A stretch of DNA of 17,857 nucleotides from JANPCX01 sp031431125. Lineage in GTDB: Bacteria > Pseudomonadota > Gammaproteobacteria > Burkholderiales > Burkholderiaceae_C. Position numbers and translations under genes: made by a program. How positions within the stretch are numbered: position 1 is the stretch's first letter; every line of letters starts with the position of its first letter. The notes beneath the pieces are model-generated. The model had not been told where the DNA came from, made no database searches, and worked only from the letters and a program-made list of their open reading frames with translations. Shown one piece after another: positions 8,441-15,578 of this stretch. Location of the stretch: contig JANPCX010000042.1 in NCBI GenBank assembly GCA_031431125.1, positions 1-17,857 on the forward strand. The letters run 5' to 3'.

Positions 8441-8754
8441 GGCTTGACCTCCGCGCCCACTTTCTTTTCCTTCTTCTTGAACATCTCCAACATACGCCGC
8501 GTGACCAAAAAGCCGCCAAACACATTCACCGCCGCCAGTGCCACGGCCAGTACGCCCATGGTTTTGCCCAGCGTGGTTTCAGTGAGTGCCGCCGCCAACA
8601 TGGCGCCGACGATCACGATGGCGGAGATGGCATTGGTCACCGCCATCAAGGGGGTGTGCAGCGCGGGGGTCACGGTCCAGACCACGTGGTAGCCCACATA
8701 AATGGCCAGCACAAAGATGATGAGGTTGGTGACGGTGGGGGAAAGAATGTCCAT
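8437..8754 (-). CDS. pntAB: NAD(P) transhydrogenase subunit alpha, membrane part (alpha-2)
   Basis: This 105-aa protein has three membrane helices (about 8-30, 38-58 and 62-82) and a Lys-rich tail. It contains the conserved TVTPALHTPLMAVTNAISAI segment. It corresponds to the membrane part fused to the C-terminus of PntA in E. coli but encoded separately in many alpha- and betaproteobacteria. A purine-rich ribosome-binding site (AAAGGA) lies about 10 bases before the ATG. The gene begins 17 bp after pntAA and overlaps pntB by 4 bp. Confidence 0.96.
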   Translation of the reverse strand: MDILSPTVTNLIIFVLAIYVGYHVVWTVTPALHTPLMAVTNAISAIVIVGAMLAAALTETTLGKTMGVLAVALAAVNVFGGFLVTRRMLEMFKKKEKKVGAEVKP

Positions 8755-8771
8755 GGTGTGTGTTCCTTTTC

Positions 8772-9902
8772 TTATTTGCGTTTGACTTCACCAGATTGCG
8801 TCATCAAACAAGCCGCCACGATGTCGTCGTCCATCGGCACTTGGAAGCCAGCTTCTTTGGTGAGCACCAGCTTCAAAAAGTCGAGCACGTTGCGCGCATA
8901 GAGGGCGCTGGCGTCGGCCGCCACCAAGGCGGGCAAATTGGTGTCACCGATGATGGTGACGCCATGTTTGACCACGGTTTTGTCCGCTTCGCTCAAGGGG
9001 CAGTTGCCGCCCAGGCCGTTTTCGCCCTTGCCTGCGGCGATGTCGACAATGACCGAACCCGGTTTCATCGCTTTGACCATCTCTTCGGTCACCAGAACCG
9101 GCGCAGCACGGCCCGGGATCAAGGCAGTGGAGATCACCACATCCGCTGCCGCCACCCGTTTGGCGACCTCGATTTTTTGGCGTGCCAACCAGCTCGGTGG
9201 CATGGGTTTGGCATAACCACCCACGCCTTCGGCGGCTTCTTTTTCTTCCGCGGTTTCGTAGGGCACATCAATGAATTTCGCACCCAAGGACTCGACCTGC
9301 TCCTTCACCGAGGGCCGCACATCCGAGGCTTCAATCACCGCACCCAGCCGTTTGGCGGTGGCAATGGCCTGCAAACCCGCCACACCCACGCCAAGGATGA
9401 CCACGCGCGCGGCCTTCACGGTACCGGCGGCCGTCATCAACATGGGGAAGAAACGCTGGTAGCGGTCGGCGGCCATCATCACGGCTTTGTAGCCTGCGAT
9501 ATTCGCTTGCGACGACAACACGTCCATGCTTTGGGCGCGGGTGGTGCGCGGTGCGGCTTCCAGCGCAAAGCTAGTGAGCCCTGCCGTCGCCAGTTGCTGC
9601 AAGCCGTCACGGTCAAAGGGGTTGAGCATGCCGACAAGGGCTGCGCCCGACTTCGTCAAAGTCAGCTCTTGGGCATTCGGTGTGCGCACCTTGAGCACCA
9701 GCTCACAGCCGAGCGCGCCGGCGGCGTCGGTGATTTCAGCACCGGCAGCGACATAAGCCTCGTCGGTGACGCTGGCGCGTACGCCCGCACCACTTTGAAT
9801 GCGCAAGGTATGCCCCTGGGCTTTGAGTTTTTTGGCCGTTTCCGGCGTGACCGCGACGCGTGTTTCTCCGGCCGCTGTTTCCAGCGGAACTCCGATCAGC
9901 AT
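8772..9902 (-). CDS. pntAA: NAD(P) transhydrogenase subunit alpha, NAD-binding part (alpha-1)
   Basis: This 376-aa soluble domain I binds NAD(H) and belongs to the alanine dehydrogenase/PntA fold. Visible landmarks are the RTTRAQSMDVLSSQAN segment (about 119-134), a Rossmann motif LGVGVAGLQAIATAKRLGA (about 170-188), and a KGENGLGGNCPLSEADKTV stretch near residue 310. A Shine-Dalgarno GAGGAG precedes the ATG. It is the first gene of the operon, so the promoter should lie in 9903-10057, shared with divergent nudJ. No missing residues were noticed. Confidence 0.97.
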   Translation of the reverse strand: MLIGVPLETAAGETRVAVTPETAKKLKAQGHTLRIQSGAGVRASVTDEAYVAAGAEITDAAGALGCELVLKVRTPNAQELTLTKSGAALVGMLNPFDRDGLQQLATAGLTSFALEAAPRTTRAQSMDVLSSQANIAGYKAVMMAADRYQRFFPMLMTAAGTVKAARVVILGVGVAGLQAIATAKRLGAVIEASDVRPSVKEQVESLGAKFIDVPYETAEEKEAAEGVGGYAKPMPPSWLARQKIEVAKRVAAADVVISTALIPGRAAPVLVTEEMVKAMKPGSVIVDIAAGKGENGLGGNCPLSEADKTVVKHGVTIIGDTNLPALVAADASALYARNVLDFLKLVLTKEAGFQVPMDDDIVAACLMTQSGEVKRK

Positions 9903-10057
9903 GGGTGGCTCCTCAATGGGCCGTGCCTACAAGACCGTGGCGCGGCGTTTAGTTGTCAACCCCGCGAGCTTACACAATGCCAGGGGGCATTCAAGGCGGG
10001 AAGCCCGGGGTTGGGGCAAATCCTGCCGCGGCACCGGTGGGCGATAGACTTCGTTCT
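9903..10057. promoter_or_regulatory. Divergent promoter region, pntAA / nudJ
   Basis: This 155-bp gap separates two divergent operons and must carry both promoters. I could not place clear -35/-10 boxes on either strand. pntAA has a good ribosome-binding site at its edge. nudJ does not; the bases before its ATG (gcgatagacttcgttct) show no purine-rich Shine-Dalgarno. Confidence 0.35.
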
Positions 10058-10558
10058 ATGAACCAACGCTGGAAACCCAGTGTCACCGTGGCCGCCATCG
10101 CGGCGCGGGTGCACCAAGGACAAACCCAATACCTGCTGGTCGAGGAACACATCACCGAGGGCTTGCGACTGAACAACCCGGCCGGCCACCTCGAGCCGGG
10201 CGAATCACCCGAACAAGGCGCGGTACGTGAGGCGTTGGAAGAGAGTGCTTGCGTATTCACCCCGACCTCTTTTTTGGGCGTGTATTTATCGCGCACCACC
10301 CGAACAGTGGGCGAAGACACCACTTATGTACGGCTGGCCTTTGCGGGCGCCGTGGGTGAGATGGACGCCACCCGCCGGCTCGACGATGGGATCGTTCGCA
10401 CCTTGTGGCTCACACTGGACGAAGTGCGGGGCAGCCACGCACAGCACCGCAGCCCCTTGGTTTTGCGCTGCATTGAAGACCACGCGGCGGGGCGCTTTTT
10501 TCCTTTGAGTTCGGTCTACACGGACGCCGCCGCCTTGGAAGTTCGGAGCGAACCATGA
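10058..10558 (+). CDS. nudJ: Nudix hydrolase, NudJ-like
   Basis: This 166-aa Nudix protein carries the box from Gly43 to about Cys65: GHLEPGE, then REALEES. All catalytic Glu and Arg positions are present (Glu49, Arg57, Glu58, Glu61, Glu62), but the usual late Gly of the box is Ala64. In E. coli, nudJ (ymfB) lies next to mnmA and hydrolyses nucleoside triphosphates and the thiamine precursor HMP-PP. The same neighbourhood here supports the NudJ assignment. I chose the ATG at 10058 because the homology starts just after it; upstream in-frame codons give an unconvincing extension. The stop overlaps the mnmA start (ATGA), indicating coupled translation. Confidence 0.88.
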   Translation: MNQRWKPSVTVAAIAARVHQGQTQYLLVEEHITEGLRLNNPAGHLEPGESPEQGAVREALEESACVFTPTSFLGVYLSRTTRTVGEDTTYVRLAFAGAVGEMDATRRLDDGIVRTLWLTLDEVRGSHAQHRSPLVLRCIEDHAAGRFFPLSSVYTDAAALEVRSEP

Positions 10559-11742
10559 AGCCCCAGCGTGTCGTGGTGGGCCTCTCGGGTGGAGTCGATT
10601 CGGCCGTCAGCGCCCACCTCTTGAAGCAACAAGGCCACGAGGTGGTCGGCATTTTCATGAAGAACTGGGAAGATGATGACGACAGCGAATACTGCTCGTC
10701 CAACATCGACTTCGTGGACGCCGCTGCCGTGGCCGATGTGCTGGGCATCGAGATCGAACATGTGAACTTCGCTTCGGACTACAAAGACCGCGTCTTTGCC
10801 GAGTTTTTGCGCGAGTACCAAGCCGGTCGCACCCCCAACCCCGACGTGCTGTGCAACGCCGAGATCAAATTCAAAGCTTTCCTTGACCATGCGATGCGGC
10901 TCGGTGCCGAGAAAATCGCCACCGGCCACTATGCCCGGGTACGTGAATGCCCCCACGTCGCTACGCTCCTGCCCCCCGAGGGGGCGCGGGCCGGCTTGGG
11001 GCGGCCCGGCACCGGCCCGGTCGCGCCTGGGTCGTCATTTCAGCTGCTCAAAGGCCTGGACCCACTCAAAGACCAAAGCTATTTTTTGCACCGCCTGAAC
11101 CAGGCCCAGCTGAGCAAAACCTGGTTTCCTGTGGGCGAGTTGCCCAAAACGGAAGTCCGGCGCATCGCCGATGACATCAAACTGCCCAATGCCAAGAAAA
11201 AAGACTCCACCGGCATTTGTTTCATCGGCGAGCGTCCTTTCCGCGAATTCTTGAACCGCTACCTGGCCCATAAGCCCGGCCCCATCCTGGACGACCAAGG
11301 ACGCCAGGTGGGAGAACATGTGGGCCTGAGTTTTTACACCTTGGGCCAGCGCAAGGGCATCGGCATTGGCGGCCTCAAAACCAAGGGCGCCCAGCGCGGG
11401 GGCAGCGACCATGAGCCCTGGTTTGTCGCCCGCAAAGACATGAATAAGAACACTCTTTACGTCGTGCAAGGCCATGACCACCCCTGGCTGCTGAGCCAAA
11501 CACTGACCATGCAGGACAACGCCTGGGTGGCGGGGCACACACCCACACCCGGCCGGTATGCGGCCAAAACACGCTATCGCCAGAACGATTCAAGCTGTGA
11601 TCTCACCGAGTCGCCAGGCGGGGCAGCCCTGCAGTTTTCGGAGTCTCAGTGGGCAGTCACTCCGGGGCAATCCGCTGTGGTGTATGACGGTGAGGTGTGT
11701 TTAGGGGGCGGTGTGATACAGACCGTCACCGCGCGAACATAG
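10555..11742 (+). CDS. mnmA: tRNA-specific 2-thiouridylase MnmA
   Basis: This 395-aa enzyme adds sulfur to U34 of Lys, Glu and Gln tRNAs. The PP-loop SGGVDSAVSA is at residues 11-20. The two catalytic cysteines are Cys100 (PNPDVLCNAEIKF) and Cys222 (DSTGICFIGER). The C-terminal beta-barrel domains are intact to the end. The protein is longer than E. coli MnmA (368 aa). Much of the excess is residues about 131-161, between GHYARVR and FQLLKGLDPLKDQSYF, which is Pro/Gly/Ala-rich and encoded by a GC-rich palindromic repeat. The insertion keeps the frame, so the enzyme is probably still made. The start overlaps nudJ by 4 bp. Confidence 0.97.
   Translation: MKPQRVVVGLSGGVDSAVSAHLLKQQGHEVVGIFMKNWEDDDDSEYCSSNIDFVDAAAVADVLGIEIEHVNFASDYKDRVFAEFLREYQAGRTPNPDVLCNAEIKFKAFLDHAMRLGAEKIATGHYARVRECPHVATLLPPEGARAGLGRPGTGPVAPGSSFQLLKGLDPLKDQSYFLHRLNQAQLSKTWFPVGELPKTEVRRIADDIKLPNAKKKDSTGICFIGERPFREFLNRYLAHKPGPILDDQGRQVGEHVGLSFYTLGQRKGIGIGGLKTKGAQRGGSDHEPWFVARKDMNKNTLYVVQGHDHPWLLSQTLTMQDNAWVAGHTPTPGRYAAKTRYRQNDSSCDLTESPGGAALQFSESQWAVTPGQSAVVYDGEVCLGGGVIQTVTART
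10945..11038 (+). repeat. GC-rich palindromic repeat inserted in frame within mnmA
   Basis: The segment contains a hairpin GCCCCC-CGA-GGGGGC (10971-10985) and a second inverted pair GGGCCG (10988-10993) with CGGCCC (11002-11007), plus another CGGCCC at 11013-11018. Its composition differs sharply from the flanking mnmA sequence. Its position matches a short variable loop between two well-conserved MnmA blocks. From memory, intergenic palindromes with the same CCCCCCGAGGGGGC core and a TTGGGGCGGCCCGG shoulder are abundant in Comamonadaceae. The exact boundaries are estimated from where MnmA similarity stops and resumes. Confidence 0.7.
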
Positions 11743-11752
11743 TGGGGCATGC

Positions 11753-11777
11753 GGGGCAACACCACTCAAGTTGCCCC
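11753..11777. other. Inverted repeat after mnmA
   Basis: GGGGCAAC (11753-11760) and GTTGCCCC (11770-11777) form an 8-bp stem with a 9-base loop, 11 bases after the mnmA stop. There is no T-run on the plus strand, so it is not a classical intrinsic terminator. It may still stabilise the 3' end of the nudJ-mnmA transcript. Confidence 0.4.
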
Positions 11778-11866
11778 TGAGATGGACCGATAAATCAGGC
11801 AATACCGAACCCGCACGCAAGCCGCGCGGGCACCGCGTCTCACCTGGTTTTTCACGGCCCCTTCGC

Positions 11867-13396
11867 ATGTCGCTTTCATTCACATCATTGCTCAAACACC
11901 GGTGGCGCTCACTGCGGCTGTCGCTGCGATTGGCGGGTTTGTCCATCAAAGCACTGGGCGGCCTGGTTTGGACGCGTGGGGTGAGAGAACAAACACAGGC
12001 ACGCCAAGCCCTCATCGAACGCCGGGCCCAGTTCGACGAGCTCACCGGTTTGCCCAACGAGTTTCACTGCCTGCGAGCCACCCAAGCGGCGATAGACGCC
12101 GCGGCTGACCAGGCCTATGCCCAGGGCCACGGCGGGGATAGCTCGGTGGCCTTGCTGATGTTGGAGTTGAGCCGTGCCAAGCAGATCAATGATGTGCTCG
12201 GACAAGCCTTGGGTGACCTTCTTTTGCAACATGTGGGGCAGCTACTGACCCAACAGGCCCAGCAAAATCTGCGGGCCCAAGATGCACCGCTAATCGCGCG
12301 CACGGGGCGCAGCGGCTTTGCCATCCTGCTCAAACAGGGTGATGCCATGCTGGCGACTGCACTGGCGCAGCGCATCAAGCAGGCATTCGACGGCCCGCTG
12401 TTGGTGGGCGAGCACAAACTGCAAACGGGCGTGTTTGTTGGCATGGCTTGTTGGCCCACCCATGCCCGCGACGCGGCTGGATTGCACCGCGCCGCCACCT
12501 TGGCTCTGGCAGCCTCGCAACAAACGAAGGTGGAGGGTGCCGGGCCCATGCTCTTCGACCCGGCCGACGCCGCGACCCATTCACGTGGGCTGCAACTGCT
12601 CACCGAACTGCGCCGCGCCATGAGCCTGGGCCAACTTCAGTTGCACCTGCAACCGCAAGCGGCACTGGACACCGGTGCGGTGGTCGGCGCGCAGCTACAA
12701 GTGCGCTGGCACCATCCCCAACACGGGGTGCTGCTGCCTGCCGACTTCATGCCGCTGGCCAGCGAAACCGAGTTGGCCGGATCAGTGAATTTTTGGGCTT
12801 TTGAAGAAGCGGCCCGGCTGTGGCAGCAGTTGCACAACCAGGGACTGACCTTGATGTTGTCGATGCCCCTGGTGGCCAGCGACCTGTCAGACACCCAGTT
12901 GCCCCTCAAACTCGATGCGCTCTTGGTTCGCCACCGCGCACCGGCCGAAGCCTTTTGCCTGCAGCTCAGCGAAGAAACCCTGATGCAAGCGCCGGTGCAG
13001 ACACGAACCATGCTGGACCGATTGAGTGCTTTGGGTTTCAAACTCGCCGTGGACAACTTCGGCAGCGGTTATTCATCGCTGGCAGCGCTCAAACACCTGC
13101 CATTGGACGAATTGAAACTCACGGCCACCTTCGTGCAGAACATGCAGGCCGATGCGGATGACGCAACCATCGTTCGCGCCACCATCGCCTTGGCCCACAA
13201 CCTGGGCCTGATCGTGCTCGCCGACGGCGTGGAAACCCCAAAAGCCTGGGACATGCTGCGTGACCTGAACTGCGATGCGGCCCAAGGCAGCCACCTGGGA
13301 CCCGCCCTGCCCGCAGAGGAGTTCAAACTCTGGTGCGGCGCCTGGGTGGCGCGCCAACGGCCTGCGGCAGCGGTCAGCTCCATCATGCTGCACTGA
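11867..13396 (+). CDS. Degenerate GGDEF-EAL domain protein
   Basis: This 509-aa protein has the architecture of a cyclic-di-GMP enzyme, but both active sites are altered. The GGDEF half begins with the typical DELTGLPNE (57-65), yet the signature is GRSGF (147-151). The EAL half has QLQVRW (276-281) in place of EALLRW, Ser332 where the metal-binding Asn is expected, DNFGSG (396-401) for DDFGTG, and ADGVET with Asp453 for Glu. Glu369, Lys417 and Gln473 remain. Cyclase activity is very unlikely, and phosphodiesterase activity is unlikely. It may act as a receptor or a protein-interaction module. The N-terminal 40 residues are basic and amphipathic with no sensor domain. ATG 11867 was chosen because upstream in-frame residues look non-coding. 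Confidence 0.85.
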   Translation: MSLSFTSLLKHRWRSLRLSLRLAGLSIKALGGLVWTRGVREQTQARQALIERRAQFDELTGLPNEFHCLRATQAAIDAAADQAYAQGHGGDSSVALLMLELSRAKQINDVLGQALGDLLLQHVGQLLTQQAQQNLRAQDAPLIARTGRSGFAILLKQGDAMLATALAQRIKQAFDGPLLVGEHKLQTGVFVGMACWPTHARDAAGLHRAATLALAASQQTKVEGAGPMLFDPADAATHSRGLQLLTELRRAMSLGQLQLHLQPQAALDTGAVVGAQLQVRWHHPQHGVLLPADFMPLASETELAGSVNFWAFEEAARLWQQLHNQGLTLMLSMPLVASDLSDTQLPLKLDALLVRHRAPAEAFCLQLSEETLMQAPVQTRTMLDRLSALGFKLAVDNFGSGYSSLAALKHLPLDELKLTATFVQNMQADADDATIVRATIALAHNLGLIVLADGVETPKAWDMLRDLNCDAAQGSHLGPALPAEEFKLWCGAWVARQRPAAAVSSIMLH

Positions 13397-13418
13397 ACCC
13401 GTGGCACAGCGGGTTCAG
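13393..13418. terminator. Possible weak bidirectional hairpin between convergent genes
   Basis: CTGAACCCG and CGGGTTCAG form a 9-bp stem around an 8-base loop. The stem includes the stop codon of the GGDEF-EAL gene. No good T-run follows on either strand, so it is at best a weak terminator. Its location between convergent genes fits such a role. Confidence 0.4.
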
Positions 13419-13429
13419 CATCGGCGTGT

Positions 13430-13789
13430 TTACTTCTTAGCCGTTTTGCGCAAGCTCACCAAACTTTGACTGTCGTGGGCCCAGATCGCCACCGCCTTGG
13501 CGGTCTGCGCTTTGGGCAGTTCGGCATCGGTTGTCGGGGCCATGGTGGGCAAATGAGCCGCATCGTCCCAAATCCACACGTTGCAGCGTTGTTTGCCCTC
13601 GCAAGCTTTGAGCGCGGCGGCACGCCAAATCACTTCGGTTTGAGCGGGTTGACACAACATCAGCACCACCGCCTCGCTGCGTTGGGTGACGGCGCAGCTC
13701 TGAGCTGCTTGCGGAGCCGCAGCCGCAGGGCCGCTCATCAGCAAAACACCAAGGGCCATCGATAGCTGGGGAATGACGCGTTGAGTCAT
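13430..13789 (-). CDS. Small exported protein with four cysteines, function unknown
   Basis: The ATG at 13789 is preceded by GGAGG seven bases upstream, which fixes the start. The 119-aa product has a signal peptide (about 1-25, ending AAAA) and four Cys (32, 46, 63 and 69) that could form two disulfides in the periplasm. There is a short aromatic stretch VWIWDDA (71-77) and a basic C-terminus. I do not recognise a named family. It lies just downstream of the terminator of the VWA gene, so it probably has its own promoter in 13790-13842. Confidence 0.75.
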   Translation of the reverse strand: MTQRVIPQLSMALGVLLMSGPAAAAPQAAQSCAVTQRSEAVVLMLCQPAQTEVIWRAAALKACEGKQRCNVWIWDDAAHLPTMAPTTDAELPKAQTAKAVAIWAHDSQSLVSLRKTAKK

Positions 13790-13842
13790 GGACAGACCTC
13801 CAATGTGCAAACCACCGACAGTAAAAACTGCTGCCGTTGCTG

Positions 13843-13865
13843 AAAAAACCCGCCAGCGAGGCGGG
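13843..13865 (-). terminator. Intrinsic terminator of the VWA/PEP-CTERM gene
   Basis: On the minus strand a 6-bp GC stem (CCCGCC, loop of five, GGCGGG) is followed directly by six T. This is a classical rho-independent terminator about 60 bases after the stop of the gene ending at 13926. Confidence 0.85.
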
Positions 13866-13880
13866 TAGTTTAGAACCGAC

Positions 13881-13911
13881 TCCCTGCAGCGGGTGGCACC
13901 CGCTGCAGGGA
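13881..13911. repeat. Perfect 14-bp inverted repeat with 3-base loop
   Basis: TCCCTGCAGCGGGT and its exact reverse complement are separated by only three bases (ggc). The hairpin sits between the stop of the VWA gene and its intrinsic terminator. It has no T-run of its own. It may be a transcript-stabilising 3' hairpin or a binding site for a dimeric protein. Confidence 0.8.
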
Positions 13912-13925
13912 TCACTGGTGGTAGT

Positions 13926-14711
13926 TCAGCGCGAAGCGCGGCGTTTGGCAACGACGCCCATGCCGAGCATGGCCACCGCGAACAAAGCTGCCGTGCCAGG
14001 AATCGGCACCTGGGTCACAGAGGCCTGAACCTTGGCAGCAAGCACCGGTGCCAGTGCGTCAAAGTCGCTCACAGGCACCACCCAACTGCCCAGCAAGGGG
14101 CTGGGAATGACGACGCTGTTGACTGGCAAGATGGTCACGGGACCAGGGAAAGCGATGGCGGCCATGTTGGCCAATGCAGCGGCGCTGGACACACCGGATC
14201 CAATGGCTTCAATCGACAAGGCGTCAATGCCCGCAGCCAAGGCTGCCGCACCGGAGGCCTCCGCAGCCGCCTGGGAATTCGGCACGCCGTCAGTTGCCAA
14301 ATTGATGATAGAGCGCGTATCGCCCAAGGCAAAACTGGCCGATCCCACCATGAGGGCGGTCAGGGAGTCAATTGCGCCGGCCGTATTGGTGCCGCCACCT
14401 GCTTTGATGTGACCCGCAATCTGGCCTTGAATTATCAACAAGCTGGCGGCGGTGAGGATGGTCGGTGCAGTGACAGTCGCCACACCACTGCCATAAGACA
14501 CGATGGTGATTTCAACCGTGCCATCCACCGGCAAACCTGCCAGCGCATCACTCAAACCGGTACGCAACAGGTTGTAGTTGGGGATGCTGATGCTGCCTGA
14601 AGCATCCAGTGCAAAACCCAGCTGGGTGATGGATGCCTGGGCACCCAGTGATGCCAAGGCCATGGACAGACCCATGACCAAAGCGGCGAATGAACGTCGT
14701 AACAAATTCAT
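13926..14711 (-). CDS. Secreted VWA-domain (DUF1194-like) protein with PEP-CTERM-like sorting tail
   Basis: The 261-aa product has a signal peptide (about 1-27) and then a von Willebrand A domain. A complete MIDAS metal site is visible: DASGS (Asp36, Ser38, Ser40), Thr108 in GGGTNT and Asp141 in TDGVPN. The C-terminus has VPIPGTAAL (from 235), a hydrophobic helix and a basic KRRASR end. This matches PEP-CTERM sorting signals read by exosortases, except that the central Glu of PEP is Ile. Such proteins are exported and cut at the envelope, often in exopolysaccharide-producing bacteria. No exosortase is in the window. GGAGG precedes the ATG by six bases. Confidence 0.85.
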   Translation of the reverse strand: MNLLRRSFAALVMGLSMALASLGAQASITQLGFALDASGSISIPNYNLLRTGLSDALAGLPVDGTVEITIVSYGSGVATVTAPTILTAASLLIIQGQIAGHIKAGGGTNTAGAIDSLTALMVGSASFALGDTRSIINLATDGVPNSQAAAEASGAAALAAGIDALSIEAIGSGVSSAAALANMAAIAFPGPVTILPVNSVVIPSPLLGSWVVPVSDFDALAPVLAAKVQASVTQVPIPGTAALFAVAMLGMGVVAKRRASR

Positions 14712-15113
14712 AGAACCTCCGTCAAAGTTGATGACATCCCGCCTTCAGTCTGAGTGCCATCTGGCAGCGAGAACCCACGGTTGCGTGAATGAATACACAC
14801 AAGCATCAGCTATGCCATTGTTCTGATTCAAGTTAGGGGGTATAGGTAAATCAACAACTTAGGGCCAACTGGGACCACCTGTTGTTCAACGGAGCCCGTT
14901 GCGACATCGGCGATGTAAAGGGTGCCGACATCCCAAACAGATGAGGCCAACAAAAAGGGCGAAGCTTTTTGCTTCGCCCTTTTTCTTTTAAAGCGCCCTG
15001 CGGCGGCTCGCCTGGGGTCTGTTGCTGTAAGCCTAAACGACCATCCAGGCCGCGCTTGATTTCCTTCAAAGTTCGATCAAGAGCACCTGGAACAAGGTCC
15101 TTCAGTGGTTGCA
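14712..15113. other. About 400-bp stretch with no convincing gene
   Basis: Next to the VWA gene this holds its promoter region on the minus strand, then about 240 bp with only short open frames. One plus-strand frame of 32 codons (about 14848-14943) ends just before the strong hairpin at 14952 and could be the tail of a lost gene; this is weak. A minus-strand GTG frame spans the region but runs straight through the terminator and is rejected. No tRNA or recognised RNA motif was seen. Confidence 0.5.
14952..14984. terminator. Strong bidirectional intrinsic terminator
   Basis: A perfect 14-bp inverted repeat, AAAAAGGGCGAAGC with a 5-base loop, forms a GC-rich stem flanked by A-runs and T-runs. 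It therefore works on both strands. On the minus strand it could end transcription of the TerB-like/DJ-1 genes. On the plus strand no gene lies directly upstream, so it may end an unseen small transcript. Confidence 0.85.
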
Positions 15114-15578
15114 CTAACCCGGATGTTTCACCGTCCTCGTTTTTGCTGAGGACGGTGAAACAAGCCGGTCAGGGCCACTCGGTTCTTCACCATCGACCAG
15201 CTGCCAATGGCGCCGGGCGGCCTCCAAGACCACGGTTTCGCCATCGGCCAGGTGGCCGTCGGCCCGAGCCGCGGCCAAGGACAGGCGCAGCACCGTCCTT
15301 TGCAGCGCCGGATCCGAGATCTCGGCCATCAACGACGCCAAGGCGCTGTCATCGACCTTGCCCATCAGCGAACCTGTCCCGTACCCGCCTGCCAACAGCT
15401 CTTCGCGCAACGTGTGCACGATGTGCGGCAGAAGATGGGGCTCCAGACCAAGTTCACGCTCGGCGCCCAGTTGCTTGAGGATCTCGAACTCGGAGCTGCA
15501 CACATGACCGTCGGAGAGGAGAACCAGCGAGACGATGCGTGCGGCGGCTTCTGGGCTGTTGTGAGGATAGGGACGCAT
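15114..15578 (-). CDS. TerB-like protein
   Basis: This 154-aa, mostly helical protein has two copies of the TerB-type acidic motif: SDGHVCSSE (Asp23 to Glu30) and ADGHLADGE (Asp107 to Glu114). TerB-family proteins bind metal ions, and some members occur in tellurite-resistance or stress loci. No other ter gene is present, so a tellurite role is not supported. The last ~12 residues are encoded by one arm and the loop of a 15-bp hairpin (15124-15162), suggesting the original C-terminus may have been replaced. Start ATG 15578 has only a weak ribosome-binding site. It lies 93 bp after the DJ-1 gene on the same strand, probably one transcript. Confidence 0.8.
   Translation of the reverse strand: MRPYPHNSPEAAARIVSLVLLSDGHVCSSEFEILKQLGAERELGLEPHLLPHIVHTLREELLAGGYGTGSLMGKVDDSALASLMAEISDPALQRTVLRLSLAAARADGHLADGETVVLEAARRHWQLVDGEEPSGPDRLVSPSSAKTRTVKHPG
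15124..15162. repeat. 15-bp perfect inverted repeat at the end of the TerB-like gene
   Basis: TGTTTCACCGTCCTC (15124-15138) and its exact reverse complement (15148-15162) flank a 9-base loop. It lies in the last codons of the TerB-like gene, and neither side has a T-run, so it is not a standard terminator. It may be the edge of an inserted or deleted segment. Confidence 0.75.

Noticed and set aside
7004..8692. A 562-codon open frame on the plus strand opposite pntB and pntAB
   Set aside because: It is antisense to unmistakable transhydrogenase genes. Its product is His/Asp/Arg-rich and without recognisable domains, as expected from the opposite strand of GC-biased coding DNA.
8760..10061. 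A 433-codon open frame on the plus strand opposite pntAA
   Set aside because: It is the same kind of antisense artefact. It covers the whole of pntAA and the divergent promoter gap and has no coherent protein features.
14851..15114. An 87-codon minus-strand frame with GTG start
   Set aside because: It reads straight through the strong bidirectional terminator at 14952-14984 and has no ribosome-binding site. The N-terminal third looks somewhat protein-like, but there is not enough support.
15124..15162. Integron attC site
   Set aside because: The hairpin is perfect, but the ends do not match the RYYYAAC/GTTRRRY core sites in either orientation, and no integron integrase is present.
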